36,926 nucleotides of DNA from Chryseobacterium gleum (GCA_945877005.1 CAMCQL010000002.1:1-36926); one strand, 5' to 3'. Counted from the stretch's first letter, positions 8,704 to 18,385 are shown. The notes: a model not told the origin generated them from the letters alone. Program-made: numbers and translations.

Positions 8704-9345
8704 TTATTCCCTTTTTAATTTTCCACTTTTCCAATCATTTAAGAATTTACTCCAAGAATACGGATTTAAAAGATTGTTTACTGGTATCTGCCCCATAGAA
8801 TACAATTTAGAATAATTCTGGTTTCTTTGCCAACTATAAGTCATTGAAGCGTCATTTTCAATAGAGGCCGCAATAAAAGCTAAACTTTTACCGGATAATT
8901 GCTCTTGAGCTCTTCTTAAGGCATCATCATAGGGTTTCATTGCAACAAATGCACGTGCAAAATCTTCTAATGAAGGCCATGGATAAACATTCACAATAGG
9001 TAACTCTAATACTTCATGTTGTAGTAGATGAATTACTGAATACCTATTATGTTTTAAAGTGTCAGAAACAATGTAAGAAGAAAGTTTAAATCCAGAACTT
9101 TTAAAGTACAAAGTGTCATTTGGATGTACGACTAATGAAAAAAATCCGTGAAAATCAGTAATCATTCCCCTACCAGTTGACTTATTCAGAACAGAAACAT
9201 AAGATAATTGATCTAAACTATCGGCAGAAAGTACAACTCCAGAAAGCTGTATAAAAAACTCATCTTTATTGTTTGTGCTCTCTTGAGAGAAAAAAGTAAA
9301 AAAATAAAAAAAAATAAAACTAAAACCTAAAATAATAGAACGCAT
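8704..9345 (-). CDS. Exported protein with carboxypeptidase-regulatory-like domain
   Basis: I place the start at the ATG whose complement is 9343-9345, giving 213 residues, because the signal peptide MRSIILGFSFIFF begins there. A longer frame from 9432 would put a non-signal extension in front and overlap the guaB start. After the signal, residues 35-115 resemble a CarboxypepD_reg-like beta-sandwich (SGVVLSADSLDQLSYVSV, TDFHGFFSLVV and DTLYFKSSGF). The rest is helical with several conserved-looking aromatic residues (PWPSLEDFARAF, TYSWQRNQNY). This domain also occurs at the N-terminus of TonB-dependent receptors, but no barrel follows. The protein is likely periplasmic or surface-associated and its function is unknown. 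It is transcribed divergently from guaB. Confidence 0.75.
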   Translation of the reverse strand: MRSIILGFSFIFFYFFTFFSQESTNNKDEFFIQLSGVVLSADSLDQLSYVSVLNKSTGRGMITDFHGFFSLVVHPNDTLYFKSSGFKLSSYIVSDTLKHNRYSVIHLLQHEVLELPIVNVYPWPSLEDFARAFVAMKPYDDALRRAQEQLSGKSLAFIAASIENDASMTYSWQRNQNYSKLYSMGQIPVNNLLNPYSWSKFLNDWKSGKLKRE

Positions 9346-9389
9346 AAAGTAAATATTTGTTAAACTAATAAATACATCGTAAATATTAA

Positions 9390-9397
9390 TAAATTTG
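9390..9397 (+). promoter_or_regulatory. Promoter -7 box of the guaB operon
   Basis: TAAATTTG at 9390-9397 matches the Bacteroidota -7 consensus TAnnTTTG exactly. It would start transcription near 9403, giving a leader of about 19 bases before the guaB ATG. No convincing TTG -33 element is seen at the expected distance. The region also serves the divergent gene at 8704-9345. Confidence 0.5.
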
Positions 9398-9421
9398 TGC
9401 AATTTAACAAAATAAAATTCT

Positions 9422-10894
9422 ATGTCCATCACAAATCTAATTAATGTACAAGAAGGTTTAACTTTTGACGATGTATTACTTGTTCCTGCATTTTCTAAAG
9501 TTCTTCCGCGAGAGGTTCAATTAAAAAGTAAATTCACACAAAATATACAAATAAATACGCCAATTATATCTGCGGCAATGGACACTGTAACAGAATCAAA
9601 CCTTGCAATCGCATTAGCCCAACAAGGAGGGATTGGAGTTATACACAAAAACATGACCATTGCAGAACAAGCTTTGGAAGTACGAAAAGTAAAACGTTCT
9701 GAAAGTGGAATGATTTTAGATCCATTAACTCTTTCAGAAAACTCAACTGTTGGAGATGCTCTACAATTGATGAAAGAAAATAAAATTGGAGGTATACCTG
9801 TTGTAGATTCTTCTAAAATTTTAAAAGGAATTGTCACAAATAGAGATTTGAGGTTCGAGAAAAACAACGATCGTCCTATCAAAGAAGTGATGACTTACAA
9901 AAATATTATTACCGCCAATGACACGACTGACTTAACAACTGCTGAAGGTATATTACAAGCCAACAAAATAGAAAAGTTACCTGTAGTCGATAATTCAATG
10001 AAACTCGTTGGTTTAATAACATATAGAGATATCATTAAGGTGAAACAATATCCTAATTCATGTAAGGATTCTTTTGGAAGATTAAGAGTAGCAGCTGCAG
10101 TTGGGGTTACATTTGACACCATCGAAAGAGTTAGCGCTTTAGTTGAAGCTGGGGTTGATGCAGTAGTAATTGATACAGCTCACGGTCATACAGAAGGGGT
10201 CGTAACTAAATTAAAAGAAGTAAAAGAAATCTATCCAGAATTAGATATAATCGTTGGGAATATAGCTACTGCAGAAGCTGCAAAATATTTAGTGGAAGCT
10301 GGAGCTAATGCGGTAAAAGTTGGTATAGGACCAGGTTCAATTTGTACAACAAGAATTATTGCTGGAGTAGGTGTCCCGCAATTAACCGCTATAAACGAAG
10401 TTGCAAAAGCTTTAGAAGGTACTGGTATACCAGTAATTGCAGACGGTGGAATAAGATTTACAGGAGATATAGTTAAAGCATTAGCAGCTGGTGCAGATAC
10501 TGTAATGATAGGCTCTATGTTTGCTGGTGTAGAGGAATCACCAGGTGAAACAATCATTTACGAAGGAAGAAAATTTAAATCATACCGTGGAATGGGGTCA
10601 CTAGAAGCAATGCAAAAAGGCTCTAAAGACCGTTATTTTCAAGATGCTGAGGATGATGTAAAAAAACTTGTGCCAGAAGGTATCTCAGGTAGAGTTCCTT
10701 ACAAAGGAAATTTATTTGAAGTTGTTTACCAAATAATTGGAGGGCTTAGAGCTGGAATGGGGTATTGCGGAGCAACAACAATTGAAAAATTGAAAGAAGC
10801 AAAATTTGTCCGAATAACAAACGCCGGCATGAAAGAATCACATCCTCACGATGTTACTATTACAAGAGAAGCACCAAATTATAACCTAAGATAA
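9422..10894 (+). CDS. guaB: Inosine-5'-monophosphate dehydrogenase
   Basis: This is a 490-residue cytosolic enzyme that oxidises IMP to XMP with NAD+, the committed step to guanine nucleotides. The TIM barrel runs through residues 1-90 and 215-490 and is interrupted by two CBS domains (about 95-150 and 155-210). Key motifs are the catalytic loop GPGSICTT at 303-310 with Cys308, ADGGIRFTGD near 340-349, YRGMGS at 388-393, and the flap motif GRVPYKG near 423-429. The length equals the bacterial family norm. The next gene begins one base after the stop, so guaB appears to head an operon with two envelope-folding factors, a MoxR ATPase and a SirB1-like protein. Confidence 0.98.
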   Translation: MSITNLINVQEGLTFDDVLLVPAFSKVLPREVQLKSKFTQNIQINTPIISAAMDTVTESNLAIALAQQGGIGVIHKNMTIAEQALEVRKVKRSESGMILDPLTLSENSTVGDALQLMKENKIGGIPVVDSSKILKGIVTNRDLRFEKNNDRPIKEVMTYKNIITANDTTDLTTAEGILQANKIEKLPVVDNSMKLVGLITYRDIIKVKQYPNSCKDSFGRLRVAAAVGVTFDTIERVSALVEAGVDAVVIDTAHGHTEGVVTKLKEVKEIYPELDIIVGNIATAEAAKYLVEAGANAVKVGIGPGSICTTRIIAGVGVPQLTAINEVAKALEGTGIPVIADGGIRFTGDIVKALAAGADTVMIGSMFAGVEESPGETIIYEGRKFKSYRGMGSLEAMQKGSKDRYFQDAEDDVKKLVPEGISGRVPYKGNLFEVVYQIIGGLRAGMGYCGATTIEKLKEAKFVRITNAGMKESHPHDVTITREAPNYNLR

Positions 10895-10895
10895 A

Positions 10896-12848
10896 ATGAG
10901 AAAAAAAATCTTTTTAGCTCTATGTGGCTTATTATCAATCTATACGTCTGCACAAGAAAACAATCCTATAGTTTTAGAAATAAATAATAAACCGATAACT
11001 AAATCTGAATTTTTAAAAGTTTATTTAAAAAACAATCCTAACCCGAAATTTGACAAAGTAGCTATTGATGAATATTTAAATTTATATAAAAAATTTAAAT
11101 TTAAAGTATTGGAAGCTCAACATCTTGGATATGATACTCTTCCAAATTTGAAAACAGAATTGGCAGGGTATCGAAAAACACTTTCACTACCCTACTTAAC
11201 CGATAAAATTGAAAATGAAAAGTTAATAACAGAATGTTATGAGAGATTAAAAAAAGAAATTAGGGCATCTCATATTCTAATTAAAATTGATGAAAATGCA
11301 CAACCTGCAGATACATTAGAAGCCTATAATAGAATCACTCAGTTAAAAAAGAAAATCGAAAAAGGAGCTGATTTTGGGGCTATTGCAAGAGAATACTCTG
11401 ACGATCCTTCAGCACAATATAACAATGGAGATTTAGGTTATTTCACAGCATTTCAAATGGTGTTTCAATTTGAAAATGCAGCATTCAATACAAAAATTGG
11501 TGAAATTTCTAATCCTATACGAACAAAATTTGGATTTCACATAATTAAAGCAACTGATTCAAGATCCGCAAAAGGCACTATGAAAGCTGCTCATATAATG
11601 ATCTCTGCGAATGAAAAATCAACAGATGAAGAAAAATTAAACGCAGAAAATAAAATCCAAGAAATATATGAAAAACTAAAAAAAGGAGAACCATTTGAAG
11701 AATTAGCTCAAAACTTTTCTGAAGATTTATCCTCTTCTGAAAAGGGTGGTATACTTCCAGAATTCGGAACGGGTACTACTACAAGAATGATTACCGAATT
11801 TGAAACAAATGCTTTTTCACTTGAAAAAGATAACGATTTCAGTGCCCCGTTTAAAACAGACTTTGGATTTCATATTGTAAAACGAATTCAGTTAACACCA
11901 TTAGCAAGTTTTGAAAAATTGAAAAAAGAAATTCAATCTAAAATAAATAGAGATGATCGTGTTCATCTATCTCAAAATCATTTTATTGAAAAATTGAAAA
12001 AAGAATATAATTATCAAGTTCTTTCAACTAAAGAACTAAAATGGTTTTATAAAAACATCGATACAAACTACTATAACGGTGGATGGACAGGAAATGGACT
12101 AACCACCAATAAAGAACTCTTTAAAATAGACCAAAAAGTATTTACCCAAAAAGAATTTTCAAATTATTTAGCTGAAAATTATAGACAAATTAGAAAAACA
12201 TCGATCAAACAACTTGTTAATGATCAATTCAAAAATTGGGTTAATTTTGAATTATTAGCTTTTGAAAAGTCACAATTAGAAGTTAAATATCCTGATTTTA
12301 AAACGTTAATGCAAGAATACCACGATGGAGTTCTATTGTATGAAATCATGACGGATTTAATCTGGAATAAAGCATCATTAGATACAATTGGATTGAATAC
12401 TTATTTTGAAGCAAATAAAAATAAGTACATGTGGAAAGAACGTATCAACGCAACTGTCTACGAATGTGGTAGTCAAAAAATAGCAGATAAAGTCGTGAAA
12501 TTATTAAAAAACGACACCATAAACTCAAGGCATGTACTTCAAATTATCAATGATACGTCTGAATTAAATTTGTCTGTAAAAACAAATTTATACGAAAAAG
12601 AAAATACTGCATTTCTTAAAAATACAACTTTGAAAAAAGGAGTTAACTTACCTTATCAGCATGGACTTAAAATTTACGTGGTAAAAGTGGATGAAATTAT
12701 ACCTCCCTCTGCAAAATTATTGAATGAAACAAAAGGATTAGTAATAACAGATTATCAAAATTATTTAGAGCAAACTTGGCTTGAAGAACTTTCAAAAAAG
12801 TACAGCTTTAAAGTGATTGAAGAAAATATCTATAATCTACAAAATTAA
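10896..12848 (+). CDS. Periplasmic peptidylprolyl isomerase with two parvulin domains
   Basis: This is a 650-residue exported protein with a signal peptide ending near TSAQ (residue 20). Residues 25-115 are a SurA-like chaperone segment. Residues 122-222 and 230-332 are two parvulin (PpiC) domains, marked by ASHILIK, YSDDPSAQYNNGDLGYF and FGFHIIK in the first and by AAHIMIS, FSEDLSSSEKGGILPEFG and FGFHIVK in the second. The long C-terminal part (about 340-650) resembles no domain I can name. It probably assists folding or quality control of outer membrane proteins. It overlaps the following surA-like gene by one base (TAATG), consistent with coupled expression. Confidence 0.88.
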   Translation: MRKKIFLALCGLLSIYTSAQENNPIVLEINNKPITKSEFLKVYLKNNPNPKFDKVAIDEYLNLYKKFKFKVLEAQHLGYDTLPNLKTELAGYRKTLSLPYLTDKIENEKLITECYERLKKEIRASHILIKIDENAQPADTLEAYNRITQLKKKIEKGADFGAIAREYSDDPSAQYNNGDLGYFTAFQMVFQFENAAFNTKIGEISNPIRTKFGFHIIKATDSRSAKGTMKAAHIMISANEKSTDEEKLNAENKIQEIYEKLKKGEPFEELAQNFSEDLSSSEKGGILPEFGTGTTTRMITEFETNAFSLEKDNDFSAPFKTDFGFHIVKRIQLTPLASFEKLKKEIQSKINRDDRVHLSQNHFIEKLKKEYNYQVLSTKELKWFYKNIDTNYYNGGWTGNGLTTNKELFKIDQKVFTQKEFSNYLAENYRQIRKTSIKQLVNDQFKNWVNFELLAFEKSQLEVKYPDFKTLMQEYHDGVLLYEIMTDLIWNKASLDTIGLNTYFEANKNKYMWKERINATVYECGSQKIADKVVKLLKNDTINSRHVLQIINDTSELNLSVKTNLYEKENTAFLKNTTLKKGVNLPYQHGLKIYVVKVDEIIPPSAKLLNETKGLVITDYQNYLEQTWLEELSKKYSFKVIEENIYNLQN

Positions 12849-14194
12849 TGAGAATTTTAATTATTACACTAATCTTACTTTTTTCAATATCTAATAGTTT
12901 TTCTCAGAAAAGTATTGTTGTTGACAAAATAATAGCTCAAATAGGCGAAAATATAATTCTAAAATCTGACATTGAAACTCAAAAAAATCAGTTAAAAAGT
13001 GATAATATCAAACTAAATTCTACTACAAATTGCTCAATACTAGAAAGTTTACTGATTCAAAATTTACTATTAAATCAAGCAGAAATAGATAGTATAAAAA
13101 TAACTGACAATCAAGTTGACTCAGAAATGGAAAACAGAATCAGAGTCATTGAAAATCAGATTGGGGGTAGACAAAAGATGGAAGAATTCTACAAAAAAAC
13201 AATTACTCAGATTAAAAATGAATTTCGACCTATTATAAAAAAAAGGTTGATGACAGAAGAAATGCAACGACAAATTTCCAATGGAATAACTATTTCTCCT
13301 AAGGAAATAGAAATATATTTTAACACACTTGTAACGGATAGTATCCCTTTAATTAATTCAAAATTAAGCTTCCAACAAATTGTAGTTTTCCCAGAAATAA
13401 CTAAAGAAGATAAACAAAATGCTATTAATAAACTTAAAGAAATTCGTGAGAAAATCATTGTAGGAAAAAGTTTTGATGCGCAAGCAAGAATACATTCTCA
13501 AGATCCTGGAAGTGCAGCCCAAGGAGGGAAAATCACTGCCAGTAGAGGGATGATGGTCGCGCCATTTGAAGCAACTGCATTCAGTTTAAAAGAAGGTGAA
13601 ATAAGTGATGTATTTGAAACAGATTATGGATACCATATTATCCAGTTAATTGATAGAAAAGGTGATGATTATACTTGCAGGCACATTCTAATTGTCCCTG
13701 AATTCAACAGTATAAGCCTATCAAAAGCGAGTACTCAAATTGAAGAATGTTATAAAAAACTTAAAGAAAATCAATTAACCTGGGATGAATCAGTAACTAC
13801 TTACTCAAACGATCTCAACACAAAACAAAACAAAGGAATAATTTCAAATCCAATAACTGGAGAAAATACTTGGAGTATGGAAGAATTAAATCAAATTGAT
13901 CAACAAATTTATCTTCTTACTGATGCTTTAGAAAAAGGTGATATTACAAAACCTTCAATGTACTTTGACATGAATGAAAAAAAACAAGGAATACGAATAG
14001 TTCGATTAGCAGAACGAACCTTACCACACAGAGCTAACCTGAAGGATGATTACACATTGATTCAAAAAGCATGTGAACATTCAAAAAAAGAAAAAGTTTT
14101 TTCAAAATGGATCAGCGATAAAATATACAATGCATTTATAAGAATAGACGAGGAGTTTACATCATGTAATTACAAATACAACTGGAAAAAATAA
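12848..14194 (+). CDS. surA: SurA-like periplasmic chaperone/peptidylprolyl isomerase
   Basis: This is a 448-residue exported protein. A signal peptide (1-20, ending SNSFSQ) is followed by the SurA N-terminal chaperone domain (VVDKIIAQIGENIILKSDIE at about 24-43). The first parvulin domain occupies about 171-272 (FQQIVVFPE, HSQDPGSAAQGGKI, FETDYGYHIIQL). A second, more degenerate parvulin domain starts at CRHILIVPEF (about 277) and ends at GIRIVRLAER. In SurA the chaperone module delivers outer membrane proteins to the BAM complex. The start codon overlaps the stop of the preceding isomerase gene. The moxR gene follows after five bases. Confidence 0.88.
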   Translation: MRILIITLILLFSISNSFSQKSIVVDKIIAQIGENIILKSDIETQKNQLKSDNIKLNSTTNCSILESLLIQNLLLNQAEIDSIKITDNQVDSEMENRIRVIENQIGGRQKMEEFYKKTITQIKNEFRPIIKKRLMTEEMQRQISNGITISPKEIEIYFNTLVTDSIPLINSKLSFQQIVVFPEITKEDKQNAINKLKEIREKIIVGKSFDAQARIHSQDPGSAAQGGKITASRGMMVAPFEATAFSLKEGEISDVFETDYGYHIIQLIDRKGDDYTCRHILIVPEFNSISLSKASTQIEECYKKLKENQLTWDESVTTYSNDLNTKQNKGIISNPITGENTWSMEELNQIDQQIYLLTDALEKGDITKPSMYFDMNEKKQGIRIVRLAERTLPHRANLKDDYTLIQKACEHSKKEKVFSKWISDKIYNAFIRIDEEFTSCNYKYNWKK

Positions 14195-14199
14195 ATAAA

Positions 14200-15153
14200 A
14201 TGCAAGATATTGATAGAGCAAATAAATTACGATCAGACTACCAAATTTTAAAGAATGAAATTCACAAAATTATTGTAGGTCAAGATGAGGTTGTAGACTT
14301 AGTTCTCATTGCAATCTTATCTCGTGGTCATGCATTGCTAGTAGGTGTTCCTGGATTAGCCAAAACATTATTAGTAAATACAATTGCACAAGCGTTAGGA
14401 CTTAATTTTAATCGAATTCAGTTTACACCAGATTTAATGCCTTCAGACATTATAGGTTCTGAAATATTAGACGAATCAAAAAACTTTAAATTTATAAAGG
14501 GACCATTATTTAGTAATATTATACTTGCTGACGAAATTAACCGTACACCTCCAAAAACTCAAGCGGCATTATTAGAAGCAATGCAAGAAAAAAATGTTAC
14601 AGCAAGTGGTAATACCTATTCATTACCTCATCCATTTTTTGTTTTAGCAACTCAGAATCCAATTGAACAAGAAGGAACCTATCCACTTCCTGAAGCACAA
14701 CTTGATAGATTCATGTTCAACATATGGGTTGATTACCCCTCTTATAATGAAGAACTTGCTATTGTTAGAGCAACAACAGAAGACCAACTTATTGAAGTAA
14801 ATCAAGTGTTGAATGAGGAAGAAATAATAGAACATCAAAATTTGATAAGAAAAATTCCAGTTACAGACCATGTATTAGAATATGCGGTTAAATTAGTCGC
14901 AAAAACAAGAAAAGATGGTTTATTTGCTACCGAAATCACTAAAAACTATCTCTCATGGGGAGCAGGACCTCGTGCATCTCAGTTTCTAATAATTGGAGCA
15001 AAATGTCATGCTGTTTTACAAGGGAAATTATCACCAGATATAGAAGATGTTCAAGCAGTTGCTAAATCGATTTTAAGACATCGCTTAGTCAGAAACTATA
15101 GGGCTGAAGCAGAAGGTTATACCATGGATAAAATCATTGAATCGTTGCTTTAA
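14200..15153 (+). CDS. MoxR family AAA+ ATPase
   Basis: This is a 317-residue cytosolic ATPase. Walker A is GVPGLAKT at 49-56, Walker B is IILADEINR at 107-115, sensor 1 is TQNP at 151-154, and an arginine in LDRF (Arg170) follows. The C-terminal lid domain is complete. MoxR proteins act as chaperone-like ATPases, usually with DUF58 and von Willebrand factor A partner proteins encoded next door (the Bat operon arrangement in Bacteroidota). Those partners are not present here; the next gene is SirB1-like. The ATPase assignment is certain and its client is unknown. Confidence 0.93.
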   Translation: MQDIDRANKLRSDYQILKNEIHKIIVGQDEVVDLVLIAILSRGHALLVGVPGLAKTLLVNTIAQALGLNFNRIQFTPDLMPSDIIGSEILDESKNFKFIKGPLFSNIILADEINRTPPKTQAALLEAMQEKNVTASGNTYSLPHPFFVLATQNPIEQEGTYPLPEAQLDRFMFNIWVDYPSYNEELAIVRATTEDQLIEVNQVLNEEEIIEHQNLIRKIPVTDHVLEYAVKLVAKTRKDGLFATEITKNYLSWGAGPRASQFLIIGAKCHAVLQGKLSPDIEDVQAVAKSILRHRLVRNYRAEAEGYTMDKIIESLL

Positions 15154-15178
15154 TTTCCACTTATAGCTTACAACTAAA

Positions 15179-16048
15179 ATGAATTCGAATGAAATTGAAT
15201 CACTGATTAACCTTTTGGACGATCCAGATGAAAATATATTTCAACACATACAAGAAAAGCTAATTCAAAGTGGTAAAGAAATTGTACCCCTTCTAGAAAA
15301 ATATTGGGAAGAAAATAAATATAACACCCTTTTTTTAGAGCGAATTGAAACACTCATTGATATTATTCAATTTAACGAGATAATTGAAGAACTTAAAAAA
15401 TGGGTTTCTACAGAGAATAAAATTTTAGATGGGTGGATCATTTTAACTAAATGGCAATTTCCTGGAATAAATAAAAGTCAGATCAAGGAAAAGATTGAAG
15501 AAATTAAAAATGATGTTTGGATTGAAATTAAAGAAAAAAAAACTGCTCAAGAGATAATTCTAACTTTTAATAAAGTTTTTTATACTCATTACAAATTTAA
15601 AGGCAATACTAAAAATTATAATTCTCCAATTAATTCATTTATTCATACAGTTTTAGAAACTAAACATGGCAACCCATTAAGTTTGTCGATTTTATACAGT
15701 TCAATTGCTCAAATGCTTCATATTCCAATTTATGGTGTCAACCTACCAAATCATTTCATTTTAGCGTATGTTGATCCGGATTTACCTTCAAAAGATTACG
15801 AAAGTATAACAAAATCAAATATTCTATTTTATATAAATGCGTTTTCAAATGGAGTAATATTGAATGAAAAAGACATTCTAATTTTTTTAAAAGAACTTCA
15901 AATAGAACCTATTGAAAGTTTTTTTGTCCCCTGTTCGAAGAAAACCATTTTACTTAGAATAATTTCAAATTTAATTGCCTCTTATCAACAATTAGGAAAT
16001 AAAAGAAAAGTTGAACAATTAATTCAACTGAAACACATATTTGATTGA
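15179..16048 (+). CDS. SirB1/transglutaminase-like fold family protein
   Basis: This is a 289-residue protein without a signal peptide. The C-terminal half carries the SirB1 (Transglut_core2) signature: GNPLSLSILYSSIAQMLHIPI, followed by YGVNLPNHFILAYVD at about residues 178-213. The N-terminal half is helical and acidic (INLLDDPDENIFQHIQEKL). SirB1-type proteins occur widely but have no established biochemical activity, and the transglutaminase catalytic cysteine is not evident here. It lies 25 bases after moxR, with no promoter box in the gap, so it is probably the last gene of the guaB operon. Confidence 0.8.
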   Translation: MNSNEIESLINLLDDPDENIFQHIQEKLIQSGKEIVPLLEKYWEENKYNTLFLERIETLIDIIQFNEIIEELKKWVSTENKILDGWIILTKWQFPGINKSQIKEKIEEIKNDVWIEIKEKKTAQEIILTFNKVFYTHYKFKGNTKNYNSPINSFIHTVLETKHGNPLSLSILYSSIAQMLHIPIYGVNLPNHFILAYVDPDLPSKDYESITKSNILFYINAFSNGVILNEKDILIFLKELQIEPIESFFVPCSKKTILLRIISNLIASYQQLGNKRKVEQLIQLKHIFD

Positions 16049-16065
16049 GGGTAATCTGAGCAAAG

Positions 16066-16118
16066 ACATTTTATAATATAAGAGCTGTTGTAAATTCAGC
16101 CCTTATATTGTAAAATGT
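16066..16118. terminator. Bidirectional hairpin terminator between the SirB1-like gene and purL
   Basis: Two 22-base arms (16066-16087 and 16097-16118) are complementary at 20 positions around a nine-base loop. Of the two non-complementary positions, one would be a G-U wobble and the other an A-C mismatch in RNA from either strand. It fills the gap between two convergent stop codons (16048 and 16121). The U-tracts are weak on both sides, so its termination efficiency is uncertain. Confidence 0.7.
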
Positions 16119-16120
16119 AA

Positions 16121-18358
16121 TTATCTTTCTAAGTGTATTGAAAGAGCGTTGTCATAAATATCTTTTGCTTCATGACAGAATCCATAATGATCATCATCAA
16201 TAACAAATTTACCTTTTGTAACATGTCCTAAAAGAGTGAAATTAACTCCAGAAGCTAACATAAATTCAATAAAATCTTCTTCTTTTTCTTCAGTAACTGT
16301 AACTACTGCTCTACCTTGAGATTCACCAAATAAAAAGGCATCTTCACGAATCTCAGAATCTGTTACAATATCAAAACCTAACCCTCTAGGGAAAGACATT
16401 TCTGCCAAAGTAATAAAAAGTCCACCATCTGAACAATCGTGAACAGCATTTACGTATTTATTTATGATCAATCCCTGAATTCCTTTATGTAATTCAAATT
16501 CATTTTCAAGATCAAAATGTGGTGCAGGAGAAGCTGCGATTTTATGGTAAGAAGCAAGATATTCTGAGGAAGCAATATCTTCAATAATATCACCTAATAA
16601 AAAAATTAAATCTCCTTTTTGTTTAAAATCAAGCGTCATCAAATTCGCTTTATCCTCTATAACCCCTATCATTCCAATAGTTGGTGTAGGGAAAACCGGC
16701 ACCTCTACTCCACCAATCACTGATTGATTATAAAAAGACACGTTTCCGCCAGTAACTGGGGTTGCATATTTTAAACATGCAGTTGACATCCCTTTTATAG
16801 CGCCAACAAATTGCCAAAATGATTCAGGATTGTATGGATTACCGAAATTTAAACAGTTGGTAATTGCACTTGGAATACCACCTGCACAACTAATATTTCT
16901 TGCTGCTTCAGAAACAGCAATCATAGTACCTACTTCAGGATCTGCATTCACATAGCGTGAATTACAATCAACAGTCATTGCCAAAGCTTTATTTGAACCT
17001 TTAATGTTCACAACTCCAGCATCTGAAGGTTGATTTGTAACCATATTTTTGGTCCCCACCATTGAGTCATATTGTTCGTAAACCCAACGTTTAGAAGCGA
17101 TGTTCGGATGTTGTAATAAAAATAAAGCAACCTCTTTTAAATCTTCAGGTTGTTGAATTTGATCAATTGTAAATTTCTTAAATTCTGCATAATAAGCAGG
17201 CTCAGTATATTCTCGTTGATACTGTGGAGCACCACCACCCAAAACAAGAGATTCTGCTGGTACATCCCCAACTAATTCTCCATTCATATAATAACGAATC
17301 CTCCCTGTATCAGTTACAGTTCCAATTTCTTCTGCATGTAAATCCCATTTATCAAAAATAGACTTCACAACTTGTTCTTGGCCTTTTTTAACAACAACCA
17401 ACATACGTTCTTGCGATTCAGATAAAAGAATTTCATAGGGCAACATATTATCTTGTCTTGTAGGCACTTTATCTAAATAAATTTCCATCCCAACACCTCC
17501 AGCTGCACTCATTTCACAAGTAGAACATGTAATACCCGCTGCCCCCATATCTTGCATACCGACAATTGCATCAGTATCTGCTAATTCCATCGTTGCTTCC
17601 AATAAAAGTTTTTCTTGGAAAGGATCACCTACTTGAACAGAAGGCAAATCTGAAGCAGACTCCTCTGTGATATCTTTAGATGCAAAAGCAGCACCAGCAA
17701 TCCCATCTTTACCTGTAGCAGAACCTACAATATAAACTGGATTTCCTGGACCTTTAGCTTTTGCCGAAATTACTTTTTTAGTGTCAATTAATCCAGCTGA
17801 AAAAGCATTCACTAATGGGTTTTGATTGTAGGAGCTATCAAAAAACACTTCACCACCAACAATTGGAATACCAAACGAGTTTCCATAATCTCCAATACCT
17901 TTAACAACTCCTTTCACCAACCATTTTGTTCGATCAGAGTTGATATCTCCAAATCGTAATGAATTTAATTGAGCGATGGGTCTTGCTCCCATTGTAAATA
18001 TATCTCTATTGATACCTCCAACTCCAGTCGCAGCTCCTTGATAAGGTTCTAACGCACTTGGGTGATTGTGAGACTCAATCTTAAATACACATCCAATACC
18101 ATCACCTAAATCAACAAGTCCTGCATTTTCCTCACCTGCCTTAACTAGCATGTGTGGACCATCTTTAGGGAGTTGTTTTAACCAATAAATAGAGTTTTTA
18201 TAAGAACAGTGTTCTGACCACATAACAGAATAGACACTTGTTTCTGTGAAATTTGGGGTACGTCCCAAAATGTCTTTTATCATTTCAAACTCATCAGCTC
18301 TAAGTCCAAGCTCTATTGCTTGATCTAAGGTTGCTTCTTGTTGTAAGGTACTTTCCAT
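16121..18358 (-). CDS. purL: Phosphoribosylformylglycinamidine synthase subunit PurL (small type)
   Basis: This is a 745-residue enzyme catalysing ATP-dependent conversion of FGAR to FGAM in purine synthesis, working with PurS and the glutaminase PurQ, which are not in the window. Motifs seen are YSVMWSEHCSYKNS near the N-terminus, KIESHNHPSALEPYQGAATG, GGEVFFD, MQDMGAAGITCS and, in the second half, HDCSDGGLFITLAEMSF. The start is placed at the ATG complementary to 18356-18358 (MESTLQQEA). An in-frame ATG 18 codons upstream would add a hydrophobic stretch untypical of PurL and would run over the promoter. The length fits the small PurL class rather than the roughly 1,300-residue fused form. 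It is transcribed convergently to the guaB operon. Confidence 0.96.
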   Translation of the reverse strand: MESTLQQEATLDQAIELGLRADEFEMIKDILGRTPNFTETSVYSVMWSEHCSYKNSIYWLKQLPKDGPHMLVKAGEENAGLVDLGDGIGCVFKIESHNHPSALEPYQGAATGVGGINRDIFTMGARPIAQLNSLRFGDINSDRTKWLVKGVVKGIGDYGNSFGIPIVGGEVFFDSSYNQNPLVNAFSAGLIDTKKVISAKAKGPGNPVYIVGSATGKDGIAGAAFASKDITEESASDLPSVQVGDPFQEKLLLEATMELADTDAIVGMQDMGAAGITCSTCEMSAAGGVGMEIYLDKVPTRQDNMLPYEILLSESQERMLVVVKKGQEQVVKSIFDKWDLHAEEIGTVTDTGRIRYYMNGELVGDVPAESLVLGGGAPQYQREYTEPAYYAEFKKFTIDQIQQPEDLKEVALFLLQHPNIASKRWVYEQYDSMVGTKNMVTNQPSDAGVVNIKGSNKALAMTVDCNSRYVNADPEVGTMIAVSEAARNISCAGGIPSAITNCLNFGNPYNPESFWQFVGAIKGMSTACLKYATPVTGGNVSFYNQSVIGGVEVPVFPTPTIGMIGVIEDKANLMTLDFKQKGDLIFLLGDIIEDIASSEYLASYHKIAASPAPHFDLENEFELHKGIQGLIINKYVNAVHDCSDGGLFITLAEMSFPRGLGFDIVTDSEIREDAFLFGESQGRAVVTVTEEKEEDFIEFMLASGVNFTLLGHVTKGKFVIDDDHYGFCHEAKDIYDNALSIHLER

Positions 18359-18377
18359 AGTATTTGTAATTGAGAAA

Positions 18378-18385
18378 CAAAAATA
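18378..18385 (-). promoter_or_regulatory. Promoter -7 box of purL
   Basis: Read on the minus strand, the sequence is TATTTTTG, an exact match to TAnnTTTG. It lies 20 bases upstream of the purL ATG, giving a leader of roughly 13 bases. No clear -33 TTG is visible. Confidence 0.45.

Noticed and set aside
9346..9432. Longer start for the carboxypeptidase-regulatory-like protein
   Set aside because: It would overlap the guaB start and put about 29 residues before the signal peptide.
9517..10557. Several minus-strand open frames opposite guaB
   Set aside because: They are shadows of a highly conserved gene, have no domain signature, and lack promoter boxes.
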